A DNA stretch of 64,000 bases from Flammeovirga sp. SJP92 (GCF_001583495.1 NZ_LQAQ01000061.1:372001-436000), one strand, 5' to 3'. Shown: positions 34,420-42,404, counted from the stretch's first letter. Translations and numbers: made by a program. Notes: generated by a model not told the origin, from the sequence alone.

Positions 34420-35082
34420 TTAATCTTTTAATAACCTTAGGAATTCTTCCCTGTAGGATACGTCGTTAAACTTACCTCCGTATTCCATGGTTACTGTTGA
34501 ACTTGTCTTGTCCTTAACGCCTCTTGATGAAACGCAAAGGTGTTCGGCATCCACTACCACAATAATACTTTCCGTTTTTAAGGCTTCCTTTAGTTCATTA
34601 TAAACTTGAAGCGTCATACGTTCTTGTACTTGCGGACGTTTACCATAATATTCTACTATCCGATTGATTTTCGAAATACCAATTACTTTACCTGAAGAAA
34701 TATAAGCGATATGAGCTTTTCCTACGATAGGTAAAAAATGATGTTCACAAGCTGATGAAAAAGTGATATTTTTTTCTATCAACATTTTATCATACTGGTA
34801 TTTGTTATCGAAGACTGATAATGAAGGTTTATTTTTAGGATCAAGACCTGCGAAAAGCTCTTTCACATACATTTTAGCAAACCTGTAGGGAGTACCTTTT
34901 AAACTGTCGTCAGACAAGTCAAGTCCCAAGGTTTTCATAATACCTGAAAAGTATTCTTGTATAATTTCAATCTTTTCGTCTTCACTCTTATCAAAAGCAT
35001 CTGGAAGCATTGGTGTATCAACGCTTGTCATGATATGATTATCTCCCTCTAATTCAATTTTTAGTTTTTCTACCTGTTCCAT
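34420..35082 (-). CDS. folE: GTP cyclohydrolase I (zinc-dependent type IA)
   Basis: Converts GTP to dihydroneopterin triphosphate for folate, pterin or queuosine precursors. 220 aa. The zinc ligands C112, H115 (in ACEHHFLP) and C183 (in EHLCVSSRGV) are present, with GKAHIAYI, YGKRPQVQERMTLQV and TSSTVTMEYGG, so this is the zinc-dependent class, not FolE2. The ~30-residue acidic N-terminal tail is extra. Its ATG directly abuts the hisI stop codon. It is the last gene of an operon headed by a TonB receptor and divergent from a Fur-family regulator, an unusual setting for folE. Confidence 0.95.
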   Translation of the reverse strand: MEQVEKLKIELEGDNHIMTSVDTPMLPDAFDKSEDEKIEIIQEYFSGIMKTLGLDLSDDSLKGTPYRFAKMYVKELFAGLDPKNKPSLSVFDNKYQYDKMLIEKNITFSSACEHHFLPIVGKAHIAYISSGKVIGISKINRIVEYYGKRPQVQERMTLQVYNELKEALKTESIIVVVDAEHLCVSSRGVKDKTSSTVTMEYGGKFNDVSYREEFLRLLKD

Positions 35083-35496
35083 CTATTCCATTCCGTCTAT
35101 AAATTGTAATTTATTTTCTTCTAAATCATAGCTTCTGTAGAAGCATGCTTTTCTATTCTCTCCTTCCTGATTGAAAGTATGGCAAACGCCACCACCCATC
35201 AGTTTCACCTGATAGATGATAGCATCTTGGTCACAGTCCACCATGATTTTAATAATCTTCAAGTAGTTCCCAGAGGTTTCCCCTTTAGTCCACAATTCAT
35301 TTCGAGAGGTAGACCAAAAAGTTGCTTTTTTTGATTGCAGTGTATAATCAAAAGCTTCTTTATTGGCATAGCCGAGCATCAGAATTTGCCCCGTATCAAA
35401 CTCTTGTGCTACAACGGGTAATAACCCACCTCTTTTATCAAACTGAAGTTGTGGTATCAAATCCTCTTCAAGTGCTACTTTTGAACTGTTTTCCAT
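35083..35496 (-). CDS. hisI: Stand-alone phosphoribosyl-AMP cyclohydrolase (HisI)
   Basis: Third step of histidine synthesis when in a his operon. 137 aa, no HisE domain. FDKRGGLLPVVAQEFDTGQILMLGY, LWTKGETSGN and the metal residues VDCDQDA (C88), GVCHT (C105) and ACFYR (C118) are present. C105 and C118 are 13 residues apart; canonical HisI has CHTGxxSC with 7, so there is a 6-residue insertion (FNQEGENR). No other his genes are near; it sits 6 bp after a TonB-linked lipoprotein gene and directly before folE. This suggests a specialised second copy (HisI2-like). Confidence 0.9.
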   Translation of the reverse strand: MENSSKVALEEDLIPQLQFDKRGGLLPVVAQEFDTGQILMLGYANKEAFDYTLQSKKATFWSTSRNELWTKGETSGNYLKIIKIMVDCDQDAIIYQVKLMGGGVCHTFNQEGENRKACFYRSYDLEENKLQFIDGME

Positions 35497-35502
35497 TGTT
35501 TT

Positions 35503-36120
35503 TTATTGAATGTTTAATACAAACTTTAAGTCAAAATCAGTATCACCATCGTTTACTGTTGAAGTAGATGTTTTCACATCTGGCTGATGCTTTAATACAA
35601 CTCTGAACTCTCCATTTGATAACGTTGAAGCTGAAGTAGTCCATGTCGTTGAAAGACCTACAGGATTTCCATTATCATCTGTATCGTTATAATTGATGTC
35701 ATCAGAAGCAGTATCAATATTTCCGTTTCCTGATGGATCTGAAAAAGCGTCTGTTGAGAAACCGAAAAAGAATTGATGCTCATCATTTTCCTCTTTGATT
35801 TCCTCACCAATATCCTCACCTGGCTCTTCCAAGTTGTTCATGATTTCAAAAGAAAGTGCATATGTTTTACCTGTTCCCAAGTTGATCGCATCTTTAATGA
35901 CTAAATCTTCAACACCTGGACCATCAGGATCTTGAGCTGTAGCTTCTACTACATCTGTGTCATCTGCAGTATTTGTGAAAACCAATTTCACATCAGTAAT
36001 CACTTCTAATTCGTTTTCTGGCTCTGGCACATCGTCATCTTTATCACAGCTTGTGAAAAAACAACCTGATAATAGAAGAGCAACAAGGCTGTACTTTTTG
36101 AAAAAGTTGATCGTTTTCAT
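35503..36120 (-). CDS. Acidic lipoprotein paired with the TonB receptor
   Basis: 205 aa. The signal ends in a lipobox; either LSGC (C20) or FTSC (C25) may be acylated. The mature protein is very acidic (DKDDDVPEPENELE) and keeps a pattern I recall from similar Bacteroidota lipoproteins: EIKEENDEHQFFFGFSTDAF, YNDTDDNGNPVGLSTTW, GEFRVVLKHQPDVKTS and a final FVLNIQ. The many D/E plus the conserved HQ and KHQP histidines suit metal binding at the cell surface. The position, 7 bp after the receptor, suggests it hands a substrate to it. Not a SusD-type protein. Confidence 0.75.
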   Translation of the reverse strand: MKTINFFKKYSLVALLLSGCFFTSCDKDDDVPEPENELEVITDVKLVFTNTADDTDVVEATAQDPDGPGVEDLVIKDAINLGTGKTYALSFEIMNNLEEPGEDIGEEIKEENDEHQFFFGFSTDAFSDPSGNGNIDTASDDINYNDTDDNGNPVGLSTTWTTSASTLSNGEFRVVLKHQPDVKTSTSTVNDGDTDFDLKFVLNIQ

Positions 36121-36127
36121 TTGTTTA

Positions 36128-38563
36128 CTATTTAGCGTTAAAATTATAATTGAGAGAGAAGAGGAAGTTTCTTCCCATTTCGTCTGCGAAATACCTCATT
36201 TGATTGAGGTAGTTTCTATAAGTAGCATTTAAAGTATTCTCCACAGAAATATTGGCAGTTAGTTGTTTCACTTTGAACCCAAAGGATACATCTAAAAGAA
36301 AATAACCCGAAGGAGCTGCTTTAAAATCAAAAATTTCTGATTCAGGTGTAATTTCAACTTCACCATCTATTAGATCTTGAGGATCGATAGTTCTTGGAGC
36401 TTGAAATTGATGAAATGTATAACTTGGTTCCAAGGACAAATAAGCCGATTCCAAAAACCAAAAAGGTTTAATGGACCATTTTAGATTATAAGTTGTTCGA
36501 ATCGGTGGCTGATTAATAAGAGGTTCATCCCTCTCCACATTCTTTGACCATAAATAACTCAATCCCAAACGACCATTTAAAGCTGTTGACCATTTTTTCT
36601 GCCAAGTAAAATCTGCTCCTATAAATAAGGAGTTAGATTGATCGAAAATAAAACCAGGCATTGGACCACGAACGGTTCCTAATACTCCTAGCGGACGTTC
36701 ATACACATAATTTTCTATATAATGTGTATAAGCAGTGAGGGTAAAATCATTCGTTTTCTGTTTTATTTTCCACTCATTGATCCACTTGTAACCTTTTTCT
36801 GGCCTAACACCACTCTCGCTTAATGGAGTTACTTTGTCTGTTTTCAAATCGCCATTTTCATTCATATAATAGCGAAGCATACCATAAGTATATTTAAAAC
36901 CATGCTGTCCAAAGCTGAATAACTCCTCCATATTTGGCGTTCTCCAAGCCGTACCAAAGTTGGTTCTAAAAGTCGCATTTTCAGAGAGCTGTCGAACTAA
37001 TCCTAAAGATGTAGTCAAGTTCAGAAAGCTATAATCATCTCGGAAAACATTTTGGCTGATATCTCTACCTCTGACGTTGTTGTTCTCATAATCCATGCGC
37101 ACTCCAACTTCAAAAGTATTTTTATCTTTTGTAAAACGCTCTGTCACAAAACCACTGAAGCGTAAAGTGTTATAATTAGGAATAAAAGGTGTGGTATCTG
37201 TCCCTGGATTATTATTATTGTCTTGTGTGAAAACCTGCAATCCCATGATCCCATTCAACTGAAGCCAATTTTTGTGATACCATTCCAATTGATAATCTGA
37301 AGTGGTAAGATCTAGATCGATAATAGGCTTATATGAATTTCTCCTTACATCATATTCATTACGTTGATTCAATTGCCTTCCTACTCTAAAAACGATACGT
37401 TCTTCATCTGAATACCACCAATTGATTTCTGCTTTGGTTAAATGATGCTGTGTTTCTTGGTTAGGTTCATTAATATCATAAGAGAAAGGTTTTATGATCA
37501 ATGGGCGGTCCGAATTAATTGCTCTTACAAAGGAATCTCCACTTTCTGCAATCGATGATCTTAGCAATGCTAGATTTTGATCAACGAAACTATAATAAAG
37601 TTTGAAATCGAATGCATTGTATTTGTATTTGACACCAGCATTAAATGCTTTTTCTTCTTTTCCGGTATTGGTTAATGAATAATCTGGAGCATGTCGATCC
37701 CCAAAACGAGTATACCCTCCACCTATATGATAACTGAAATTTCTAAAACCTTGACTTATTCCTGTATTTGCAAAATAACCTCTACCATTGGTATGATAGC
37801 CCGTTCCAATCATTGCATTCAAGGGCTGATTGAAATTCAAAGAACTGCCTTCTACAATAATAGCTCCTCCTAATGCTTCCGGACCGTATCTAACCCCCGA
37901 TGCTCCTTTTATAACCGTAATATTATTTGCTGAAGCGATATCTATTTCAGGTGCATGATCTGATCCCCAATTTTGAAAACCATGTTTTAAACCATTATTC
38001 AAAACCAGTACCCTATTCCCATAAAGACCATGAATAACAGGAAGTTGCACATTATTACCAGCGGCTGTAAATGTAACTCCAGCCATTTCTGAAATTGCAT
38101 TTGCCAACGTTTGTGTAGGTTTTAACTTTAAGGTCTCATTATCAATCTTAGACTGCGCCACTGTTACCGTTCCTTCCACATTCGGATCTTTTTCGGTAAT
38201 CGTCACAGCATCCAATGCAACAACATCTGGCTTAAGATAGATTACAGAATCATGCTTTTTCTCCTCCTTATGATGAAGTTGACAAGTCGCATCACAGGTT
38301 GTATTACAATATCCTGTACAAGTAATTACCAAACAATTAGAAGCTTCACACAACCCATCCAACTGAAACTCTCCTTCGTTATTCGTCAAGGTAAATTGCT
38401 TTGTTCCTTTGATACTCACCATCACAAAAGGAAGTGCCTCTCTTGTCTCAGCATCCAGAACAACCCCTTTCAATTCATAGCTACACTCCTTTTTCTCTTG
38501 AGCTATTAAGCCAAGTGAAGTGATAAAAAATAAGAAAAGAAAAAGAATTTTGTTCATAAACAT
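36128..38563 (-). CDS. TonB-dependent outer-membrane receptor, probably metal (zinc) uptake
   Basis: 811 aa. Order: signal peptide, carboxypeptidase-regulatory-like beta-sandwich (about 28-110), plug (KDPNVEGTVTVAQSKI, ANAISEMAGVTFTAAG, NWGSDHAPEID, GASGVRYGPEALGGAIIVE) and a 22-strand barrel ending MGRNFLFSLNYNFNAK. Inside the beta-sandwich residues 72-104 hold six cysteines and three histidines (C72, C77, C82, C86, C90, C94, H97, H98, H104), an unusual metal-binding-like cluster. It heads an operon with a lipoprotein, hisI and folE and shares an operator with a Fur-family regulator. M3 (38557) is an equally likely start. Confidence 0.93.
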   Translation of the reverse strand: MFMNKILFLFLFFITSLGLIAQEKKECSYELKGVVLDAETREALPFVMVSIKGTKQFTLTNNEGEFQLDGLCEASNCLVITCTGYCNTTCDATCQLHHKEEKKHDSVIYLKPDVVALDAVTITEKDPNVEGTVTVAQSKIDNETLKLKPTQTLANAISEMAGVTFTAAGNNVQLPVIHGLYGNRVLVLNNGLKHGFQNWGSDHAPEIDIASANNITVIKGASGVRYGPEALGGAIIVEGSSLNFNQPLNAMIGTGYHTNGRGYFANTGISQGFRNFSYHIGGGYTRFGDRHAPDYSLTNTGKEEKAFNAGVKYKYNAFDFKLYYSFVDQNLALLRSSIAESGDSFVRAINSDRPLIIKPFSYDINEPNQETQHHLTKAEINWWYSDEERIVFRVGRQLNQRNEYDVRRNSYKPIIDLDLTTSDYQLEWYHKNWLQLNGIMGLQVFTQDNNNNPGTDTTPFIPNYNTLRFSGFVTERFTKDKNTFEVGVRMDYENNNVRGRDISQNVFRDDYSFLNLTTSLGLVRQLSENATFRTNFGTAWRTPNMEELFSFGQHGFKYTYGMLRYYMNENGDLKTDKVTPLSESGVRPEKGYKWINEWKIKQKTNDFTLTAYTHYIENYVYERPLGVLGTVRGPMPGFIFDQSNSLFIGADFTWQKKWSTALNGRLGLSYLWSKNVERDEPLINQPPIRTTYNLKWSIKPFWFLESAYLSLEPSYTFHQFQAPRTIDPQDLIDGEVEITPESEIFDFKAAPSGYFLLDVSFGFKVKQLTANISVENTLNATYRNYLNQMRYFADEMGRNFLFSLNYNFNAK

Positions 38564-38672
38564 TGAAAATTAGTTTGTTGTGAAAAGAGATGTCTAGTGT
38601 ATATCAATCAGAAACAATTATTGGATTATAATTTGTAATTAATCTAATTTTACACTAAATGCGAACATGTTG

Positions 38673-38704
38673 CAAAAATAGAGAAATCATTTCCACAAAC
38701 GCAA
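38673..38704 (-). promoter_or_regulatory. Promoter of the TonB receptor operon (TTG-N21-TATTTTTG)
   Basis: -7 element TATTTTTG at 38673-38680 and -33 TTG at 38702-38704 (minus strand), 21 bp apart, fitting the Bacteroidota TTG-N17-23-TAnnTTTG rule. The leader to the start codon is about 105 nt. Confidence 0.75.
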
Positions 38705-38717
38705 CATTGTTGTGTTT
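38697..38717. promoter_or_regulatory. 21-bp imperfect palindrome, candidate Fur-family (Zur-like) operator
   Basis: Arms AAACGCAACA and TGTTGTGTTT around a central base differ at one symmetric position pair. It is centred at 38707, so the -33 elements of both divergent promoters (38702-38704 and 38710-38712) fall at mirror positions inside it. Length and AT-rich palindromic form suit a Fur/Zur/PerR site. A related 8-bp core AACATGTT lies at 38664-38671, near the predicted TonB operon start site. Confidence 0.7.
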
Positions 38718-38741
38718 ATTTTTTTATTTATTTTATCTTTG
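38710..38741 (+). promoter_or_regulatory. Promoter of the Fur-family regulator (TTG-N21-TATCTTTG)
   Basis: -33 TTG at 38710-38712 and -7 TATCTTTG at 38734-38741, again 21 bp apart. The expected transcription start coincides with the ATG at 38746, suggesting a leaderless mRNA and supporting that start codon. Confidence 0.7.
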
Positions 38742-38745
38742 TGCC

Positions 38746-39168
38746 ATGAAAAACGAGCAGAATATATTTGACTTACTCTCCAGTTATGGAATTAGAAAAA
38801 CAAATTTCAGAATAGAACTATTGAGGTTGTTCTTGCAAAAAGGGCATGGATTATCACATAAAGACATCAAAGAAGAAATACAATGCATGCCTGATAAAGT
38901 AACTATTTACAGGGCTTTAGACACTTTTTTAGAGAAAGGAATTATCCACAGAGTTCCAGACATCAATAATGTTTCAAAATACGCACTAACAAATACCACA
39001 TCTACACAAAGCCAACACAATCACGCCCACTTTATTTGCAAAGAGTGTAAAAAAACTTTTTGTATGTCTGAAATTCAGATACCAGAAGTACGCAGTAAAA
39101 ATGGTTTTGCAATAGAAAGTACTAAGCTTGTTCTTGAAGGAATATGCCCTAACTGTAATTCAAATTAA
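38746..39168 (+). CDS. Fur-family transcriptional regulator, Zur-like
   Basis: 140 aa from the ATG at 38746; an upstream in-frame ATG (38659) would add a cysteine-rich hydrophobic tail and lies across the promoter, so it is rejected. Winged-helix part: GIRKTNFRIELLRLFLQKGHGLSHKDIKEEI and KVTIYRALDTFLEKGIIHRV. Metal part: HNHAHFICKECKKTFC (H91, H93, H95, C98, C101, C106) and ICPNC (C134, C137), giving the structural Cys4 zinc site of Fur/Zur proteins. The operon it faces carries metal-enzyme genes and a TonB receptor, so zinc sensing is the best guess; iron or peroxide sensing cannot be excluded. Confidence 0.85.
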   Translation: MKNEQNIFDLLSSYGIRKTNFRIELLRLFLQKGHGLSHKDIKEEIQCMPDKVTIYRALDTFLEKGIIHRVPDINNVSKYALTNTTSTQSQHNHAHFICKECKKTFCMSEIQIPEVRSKNGFAIESTKLVLEGICPNCNSN

Positions 39169-39411
39169 TTAATGTAATACTTGTTTTCTACCTTCAATCT
39201 TTACATCAATTACAAAATATAATTGCAACACTATCGCATTTATAGTTATTTTTCTTATTATTATATTCAGTTAGAATAACGCCTGCAGTGATGTAGATCT
39301 CTAATATTAAAACAAAGGAGATCTTTAAGTTGTTTGGAGTATGAAAGGTTAAGTAACCACTGATTCATCATACACACTTCGAATTATATCTAAACTACAT
39401 TCAATGGCACA

Positions 39412-39909
39412 ATGAGAAAGCATTTATATTTTATTTGCCCTACTGACCATCTAGAGCCAGTAATTGAAAGTACATTTCATGAGGAAAACTATTTTTGCTC
39501 CTCCCTTGGCAACTCCATCTCTTTTGACCATATGATGATGGAAGAAATCAATCAGTTAATTGAAACTAAAAATATCAGAGAGATCACTTTCGTATTATCA
39601 GACTCCAACAAACTTTTCAAAGAAGCACTCAATAATCAAGTTCATAAAGCTGGAAATAGCTTGGAAGAATTTTTTCATGATATTAAAAATCAAAAAAAGC
39701 TGACAAGTGTAATCTGGAAAAAAAGTGATCTTCAGCTACCTGTTCTTTCATTGTATCTTGATAGAAGAATCAGAGAATTACAGTCTCAAATCAGCTTTTG
39801 GTTTGAAGATAAAGTGAAAATCAATGCTAAAGTGTATAACAGGCAAAAAAAGGTTTTTAAGGATATTCATTCAGAACTTTTCTCACTAAAATATTATAGT
39901 CAAAATTAA
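39412..39909 (+). CDS. Hypothetical protein, 165 aa
   Basis: Not recognised. It starts MRKHLYFICPTDHLEPVIESTFHEENYFCSSLGNSISFD. A regular alternation of strands and helices follows (IREITFVLSDSNKLFKEAL) and a charged helical tail. The early Cys-His pairs and NYFCSSLGNS region faintly recall beta-carbonic-anhydrase-type folds, without the zinc signature; this is a guess. No signal peptide. It lies 243 bp after the Fur-family regulator with no shared transcript evident, and has its own terminator-like hairpin. Confidence 0.62.
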   Translation: MRKHLYFICPTDHLEPVIESTFHEENYFCSSLGNSISFDHMMMEEINQLIETKNIREITFVLSDSNKLFKEALNNQVHKAGNSLEEFFHDIKNQKKLTSVIWKKSDLQLPVLSLYLDRRIRELQSQISFWFEDKVKINAKVYNRQKKVFKDIHSELFSLKYYSQN

Positions 39910-39915
39910 TGAGAC

Positions 39916-39958
39916 ATGAGTAGCAATCTATTACATTAAATTGCTACTCATTTCATTT
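39916..39958 (+). terminator. Terminator of the 165-aa protein gene
   Basis: Long stem ATGAGTAGCAA/TTGCTACTCAT followed by TTCATTTATTT. Confidence 0.7.
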
Positions 39959-40042
39959 ATTTAGTAGGATGAGGATTCAATCATTAATACAAAATCCATT
40001 CTTTTTATATCAACACTAATAGCGTTCTGAAACATTGAAATA

Positions 40043-40795
40043 CTATTGTTTATTCACTATAGTTGCTGATGCCTGAGCTGTTGGATAGACTACTAAATCA
40101 GCAATATTTACATGTCGTTTTCTTGAAACCATAAAGTAAATGATATCAGCAATATCTTCTGCATACAATGGATCATAACCTTGATAGACACCTTCTGCTT
40201 TTTCTTTGTCTCCCTTAAATCTCACTTCTGAGAATTCAGTATGAACCAACCCAGGGTGCACTGCTCCCACACGAATTCCAAATTCATTTAAGTCATAACG
40301 CATCGCCTCATTCAAAGCATTAACAGCAAATTTTGACGCATTATAAACATTTCCATTAGGATAAACATCTTTACCGGCAATAGATCCAATATTGATAATA
40401 TGCCCTGCTTTTCTATTTTTCATTTGCTCTATAATTGCTTTTGAAACATAAAGCAATCCTTTCACATTAATATCAATCATAGCGTCCCAGTCATCCACAT
40501 CTCCTTCATGAATTGGAGAAAGGCCATGAGCATTTCCAGCATTGTTCACCAAAATATCTACTTTTTGAAACGCTTCGGGTAAAGATTCTATTTGTGAAAA
40601 TACACTTTCTTTATCTCTCACATCAAAAGTCAAAGTGTGTACATCCACTTTATCTTGCAATTGTTGTTGTAATGCAATTAGACGCTCTTCTCTTCTTCCG
40701 CAAATGATCAGGTTAATTCCATTTTCGGCGAAAATTTCCGCTGTAGCTTTACCAATTCCTGAAGTTGCTCCAGTAACTAATGCTGTTTTTTTCAT
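40043..40795 (-). CDS. Short-chain dehydrogenase/reductase (YdfG-like)
   Basis: 250 aa classical SDR. Nucleotide site TGATSGIGKATAEIF with CGRREERL after strand beta2 (Arg pair favours NADP), NNAGNAHG, INIGSIAGKDVYPNGNVYNASKFAVNALNEAMRYDL with the catalytic Ser, Tyr and Lys, then VHPGLVHTEFSEVRFKGDKEKAE. The last motif matches YdfG-type 3-hydroxy acid dehydrogenases acting on serine, threonine or malonic semialdehyde. Its ATG overlaps the methyltransferase stop by four bases (ATGA), making it the third gene of a coupled operon. Confidence 0.92.
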   Translation of the reverse strand: MKKTALVTGATSGIGKATAEIFAENGINLIICGRREERLIALQQQLQDKVDVHTLTFDVRDKESVFSQIESLPEAFQKVDILVNNAGNAHGLSPIHEGDVDDWDAMIDINVKGLLYVSKAIIEQMKNRKAGHIINIGSIAGKDVYPNGNVYNASKFAVNALNEAMRYDLNEFGIRVGAVHPGLVHTEFSEVRFKGDKEKAEGVYQGYDPLYAEDIADIIYFMVSRKRHVNIADLVVYPTAQASATIVNKQ

Positions 40796-41370
40796 TGATT
40801 TTTATGTTTTTGAAAGCACATAAAGGAAAGTTCCATAATGCTTTCTTCCTCCGATTGAGGAGGTGTGAATATATGTTCGATATAATTATTGAATTGTAAA
40901 CGTAACGTTGGATACTGTTTTTTAAAAAGGTCTTCAAGGTACTTTTCTCTCATATCCCATTGATGAGTAAGCAATAGAAGATAGCCCTCTTGATGTAAAT
41001 GTTCTTCAATAGCTTTAAATAGCTTTTTTTCCTCTTCTTGATCTTCAGGCTGACAATGAATCACTGCATCAAGTAATATAACTTGATAATTTTGATCTAA
41101 TGTATAATTAAAAATATCATCAACAACGCCTCTAATTCCATTTGCACGAATTTGCTGAATACCTTCTTTAGAGATATCTACAGCTGTTACTTCAAAACCC
41201 AACTGTTGAGCTGCAATAGCATCTCTCCCCTGCCCAGCACCCAAGTCTAACAAACTCTTCTTGGGATTGATTTGTTTTAGAAACTCTACTAATTCTGGAT
41301 AGGCTTTACCAAATACATTATGAGATTGATAAAAAGAATCCCACTCTTCTGCTTTAGACTTTGTTCCCAA
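40792..41370 (-). CDS. Class I SAM-dependent methyltransferase (TehB-like)
   Basis: 192 aa. SAM-binding motif I is LLDLGAGQGRDAIAAQQLG, motif II VTAVDISKEGIQQI, motif III NYQVILLDAVIHC. EAHLHQ-type post-motif regions are weak. The WDSFYQSHNVFGKAYPELVEFL opening resembles TehB/thiopurine-type enzymes. Acceptor unknown. It overlaps the upstream nucleotidyltransferase by 17 bp and the downstream SDR by 4 bp, so all three are translated together. Confidence 0.85.
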   Translation of the reverse strand: MGTKSKAEEWDSFYQSHNVFGKAYPELVEFLKQINPKKSLLDLGAGQGRDAIAAQQLGFEVTAVDISKEGIQQIRANGIRGVVDDIFNYTLDQNYQVILLDAVIHCQPEDQEEEKKLFKAIEEHLHQEGYLLLLTHQWDMREKYLEDLFKKQYPTLRLQFNNYIEHIFTPPQSEEESIMELSFMCFQKHKNQ

Positions 41371-42370
41371 AATTGATTTCTGTATGATCTCCTAAATTCA
41401 AACTCTGTGCAATACCTTTCAAAGTTGAATCATGTCCAACCAAAGAATTCTTCAGTAACAAATCTTTCAGATCTGTGAAAGCACCGATAATAGAATTTTC
41501 AATAATGCAATTCTCAATGATAGCCTCCTCACCAATTACAACGTTGGGACCAATGATGGCATTTTTCACTACTGTATTCTTACCGATTTTTACAGGTTTG
41601 ATGATGATAGAGTTCTCACATTTAATATCATCTGTAGTAGTCAACTGGAAACCTGGCCTTCCCAATAATGTAGCATTTGCTTCTAAAAGAGAATTTCTTG
41701 CACCGCAGTCGTACCAATTTTCTACTTCTTGCACCTCAAAATTACAGCCTTCTGCTACCATCTTCTGAATAGCACCCGTAATGACAATTTCATTCTGAGA
41801 CGTAATATTATTATCAATCACATATTCCAATCCTTTAATAAAAGCTGGAATATCCACTATTTTATAAATACCAACCAATCCCAAATTTGACTTTGGAATG
41901 ACAGGACGCTCCACGAAACGCTTTACTTTACCGTTAGCATCCAACTCTGCTACTCCTACCTGTCCTGGATTGTCTACTTTTTGATAACCTACTACAGAAT
42001 TTGGGTTTTCCAGCATTTGCTGAATGTCAAGATTCACAATAGAATCACCCAAACAAACCATCAACTCCTCTTCTTCTTCAAAAAAGTTCTTTGCTACATA
42101 AACGGCATGTGCTGATCCTTCCCTTGGTATTTGTACTACAAATTCAAAGTTGATTTTTGTGTCTTTATAATTTTCTAGAATAAAGGACTCGATACGGGTC
42201 CCCATATAGCCAATGACGATGATAAAATCATCAAAACCTGCATCTATAAATATATCTATAATATGAGCTATAACGGGTTTCCCTGCAACAGGCAATAAAG
42301 CCTTAGGTTGAGTATTGGTTAAAGGGCGTAAGTTGGAACCTCGTCCTGCAACTGGTATTAATACTTTCAT
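41354..42370 (-). CDS. Sugar-phosphate nucleotidyltransferase (glucose-1-phosphate thymidylyltransferase type)
   Basis: 338 aa. N-terminal pyrophosphorylase domain: LIPVAGRGSNLRPLTNTQPKA with the P-K pair, VIAHIIDIFIDAGFDDFIIV, LMVCLGDSIVN (metal Asp) and VENWYDCGARNSLLEA. A C-terminal left-handed beta-helix follows with hexapeptide repeats (IIIKPVKIGKNTVVKNAIIG, then PNVVIGEEAIIENCIIENSI), as in long RmlA/GlmU-like enzymes. Likely activates a sugar phosphate to a nucleotide sugar for surface glycans. First gene of the operon with the methyltransferase and SDR. The sugar is not certain. Confidence 0.9.
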   Translation of the reverse strand: MKVLIPVAGRGSNLRPLTNTQPKALLPVAGKPVIAHIIDIFIDAGFDDFIIVIGYMGTRIESFILENYKDTKINFEFVVQIPREGSAHAVYVAKNFFEEEEELMVCLGDSIVNLDIQQMLENPNSVVGYQKVDNPGQVGVAELDANGKVKRFVERPVIPKSNLGLVGIYKIVDIPAFIKGLEYVIDNNITSQNEIVITGAIQKMVAEGCNFEVQEVENWYDCGARNSLLEANATLLGRPGFQLTTTDDIKCENSIIIKPVKIGKNTVVKNAIIGPNVVIGEEAIIENCIIENSIIGAFTDLKDLLLKNSLVGHDSTLKGIAQSLNLGDHTEINFGNKV

Positions 42371-42396
42371 TTTGATTATCTTGTTCCTATATATTT

Positions 42397-42404
42397 CAAA
42401 TATA
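42397..42404 (-). promoter_or_regulatory. Promoter -7 element of the nucleotidyltransferase operon (TATATTTG)
   Basis: Exact TAnnTTTG match on the minus strand, 26 bp before the start codon. No properly spaced TTG. Confidence 0.4.

Noticed and set aside
38659-38745. N-terminal extension of the Fur-family protein from ATG 38659
   Set aside because: The stretch contains the palindromic operator and the -7 element, and is cysteine-rich and unlike Fur N-termini.
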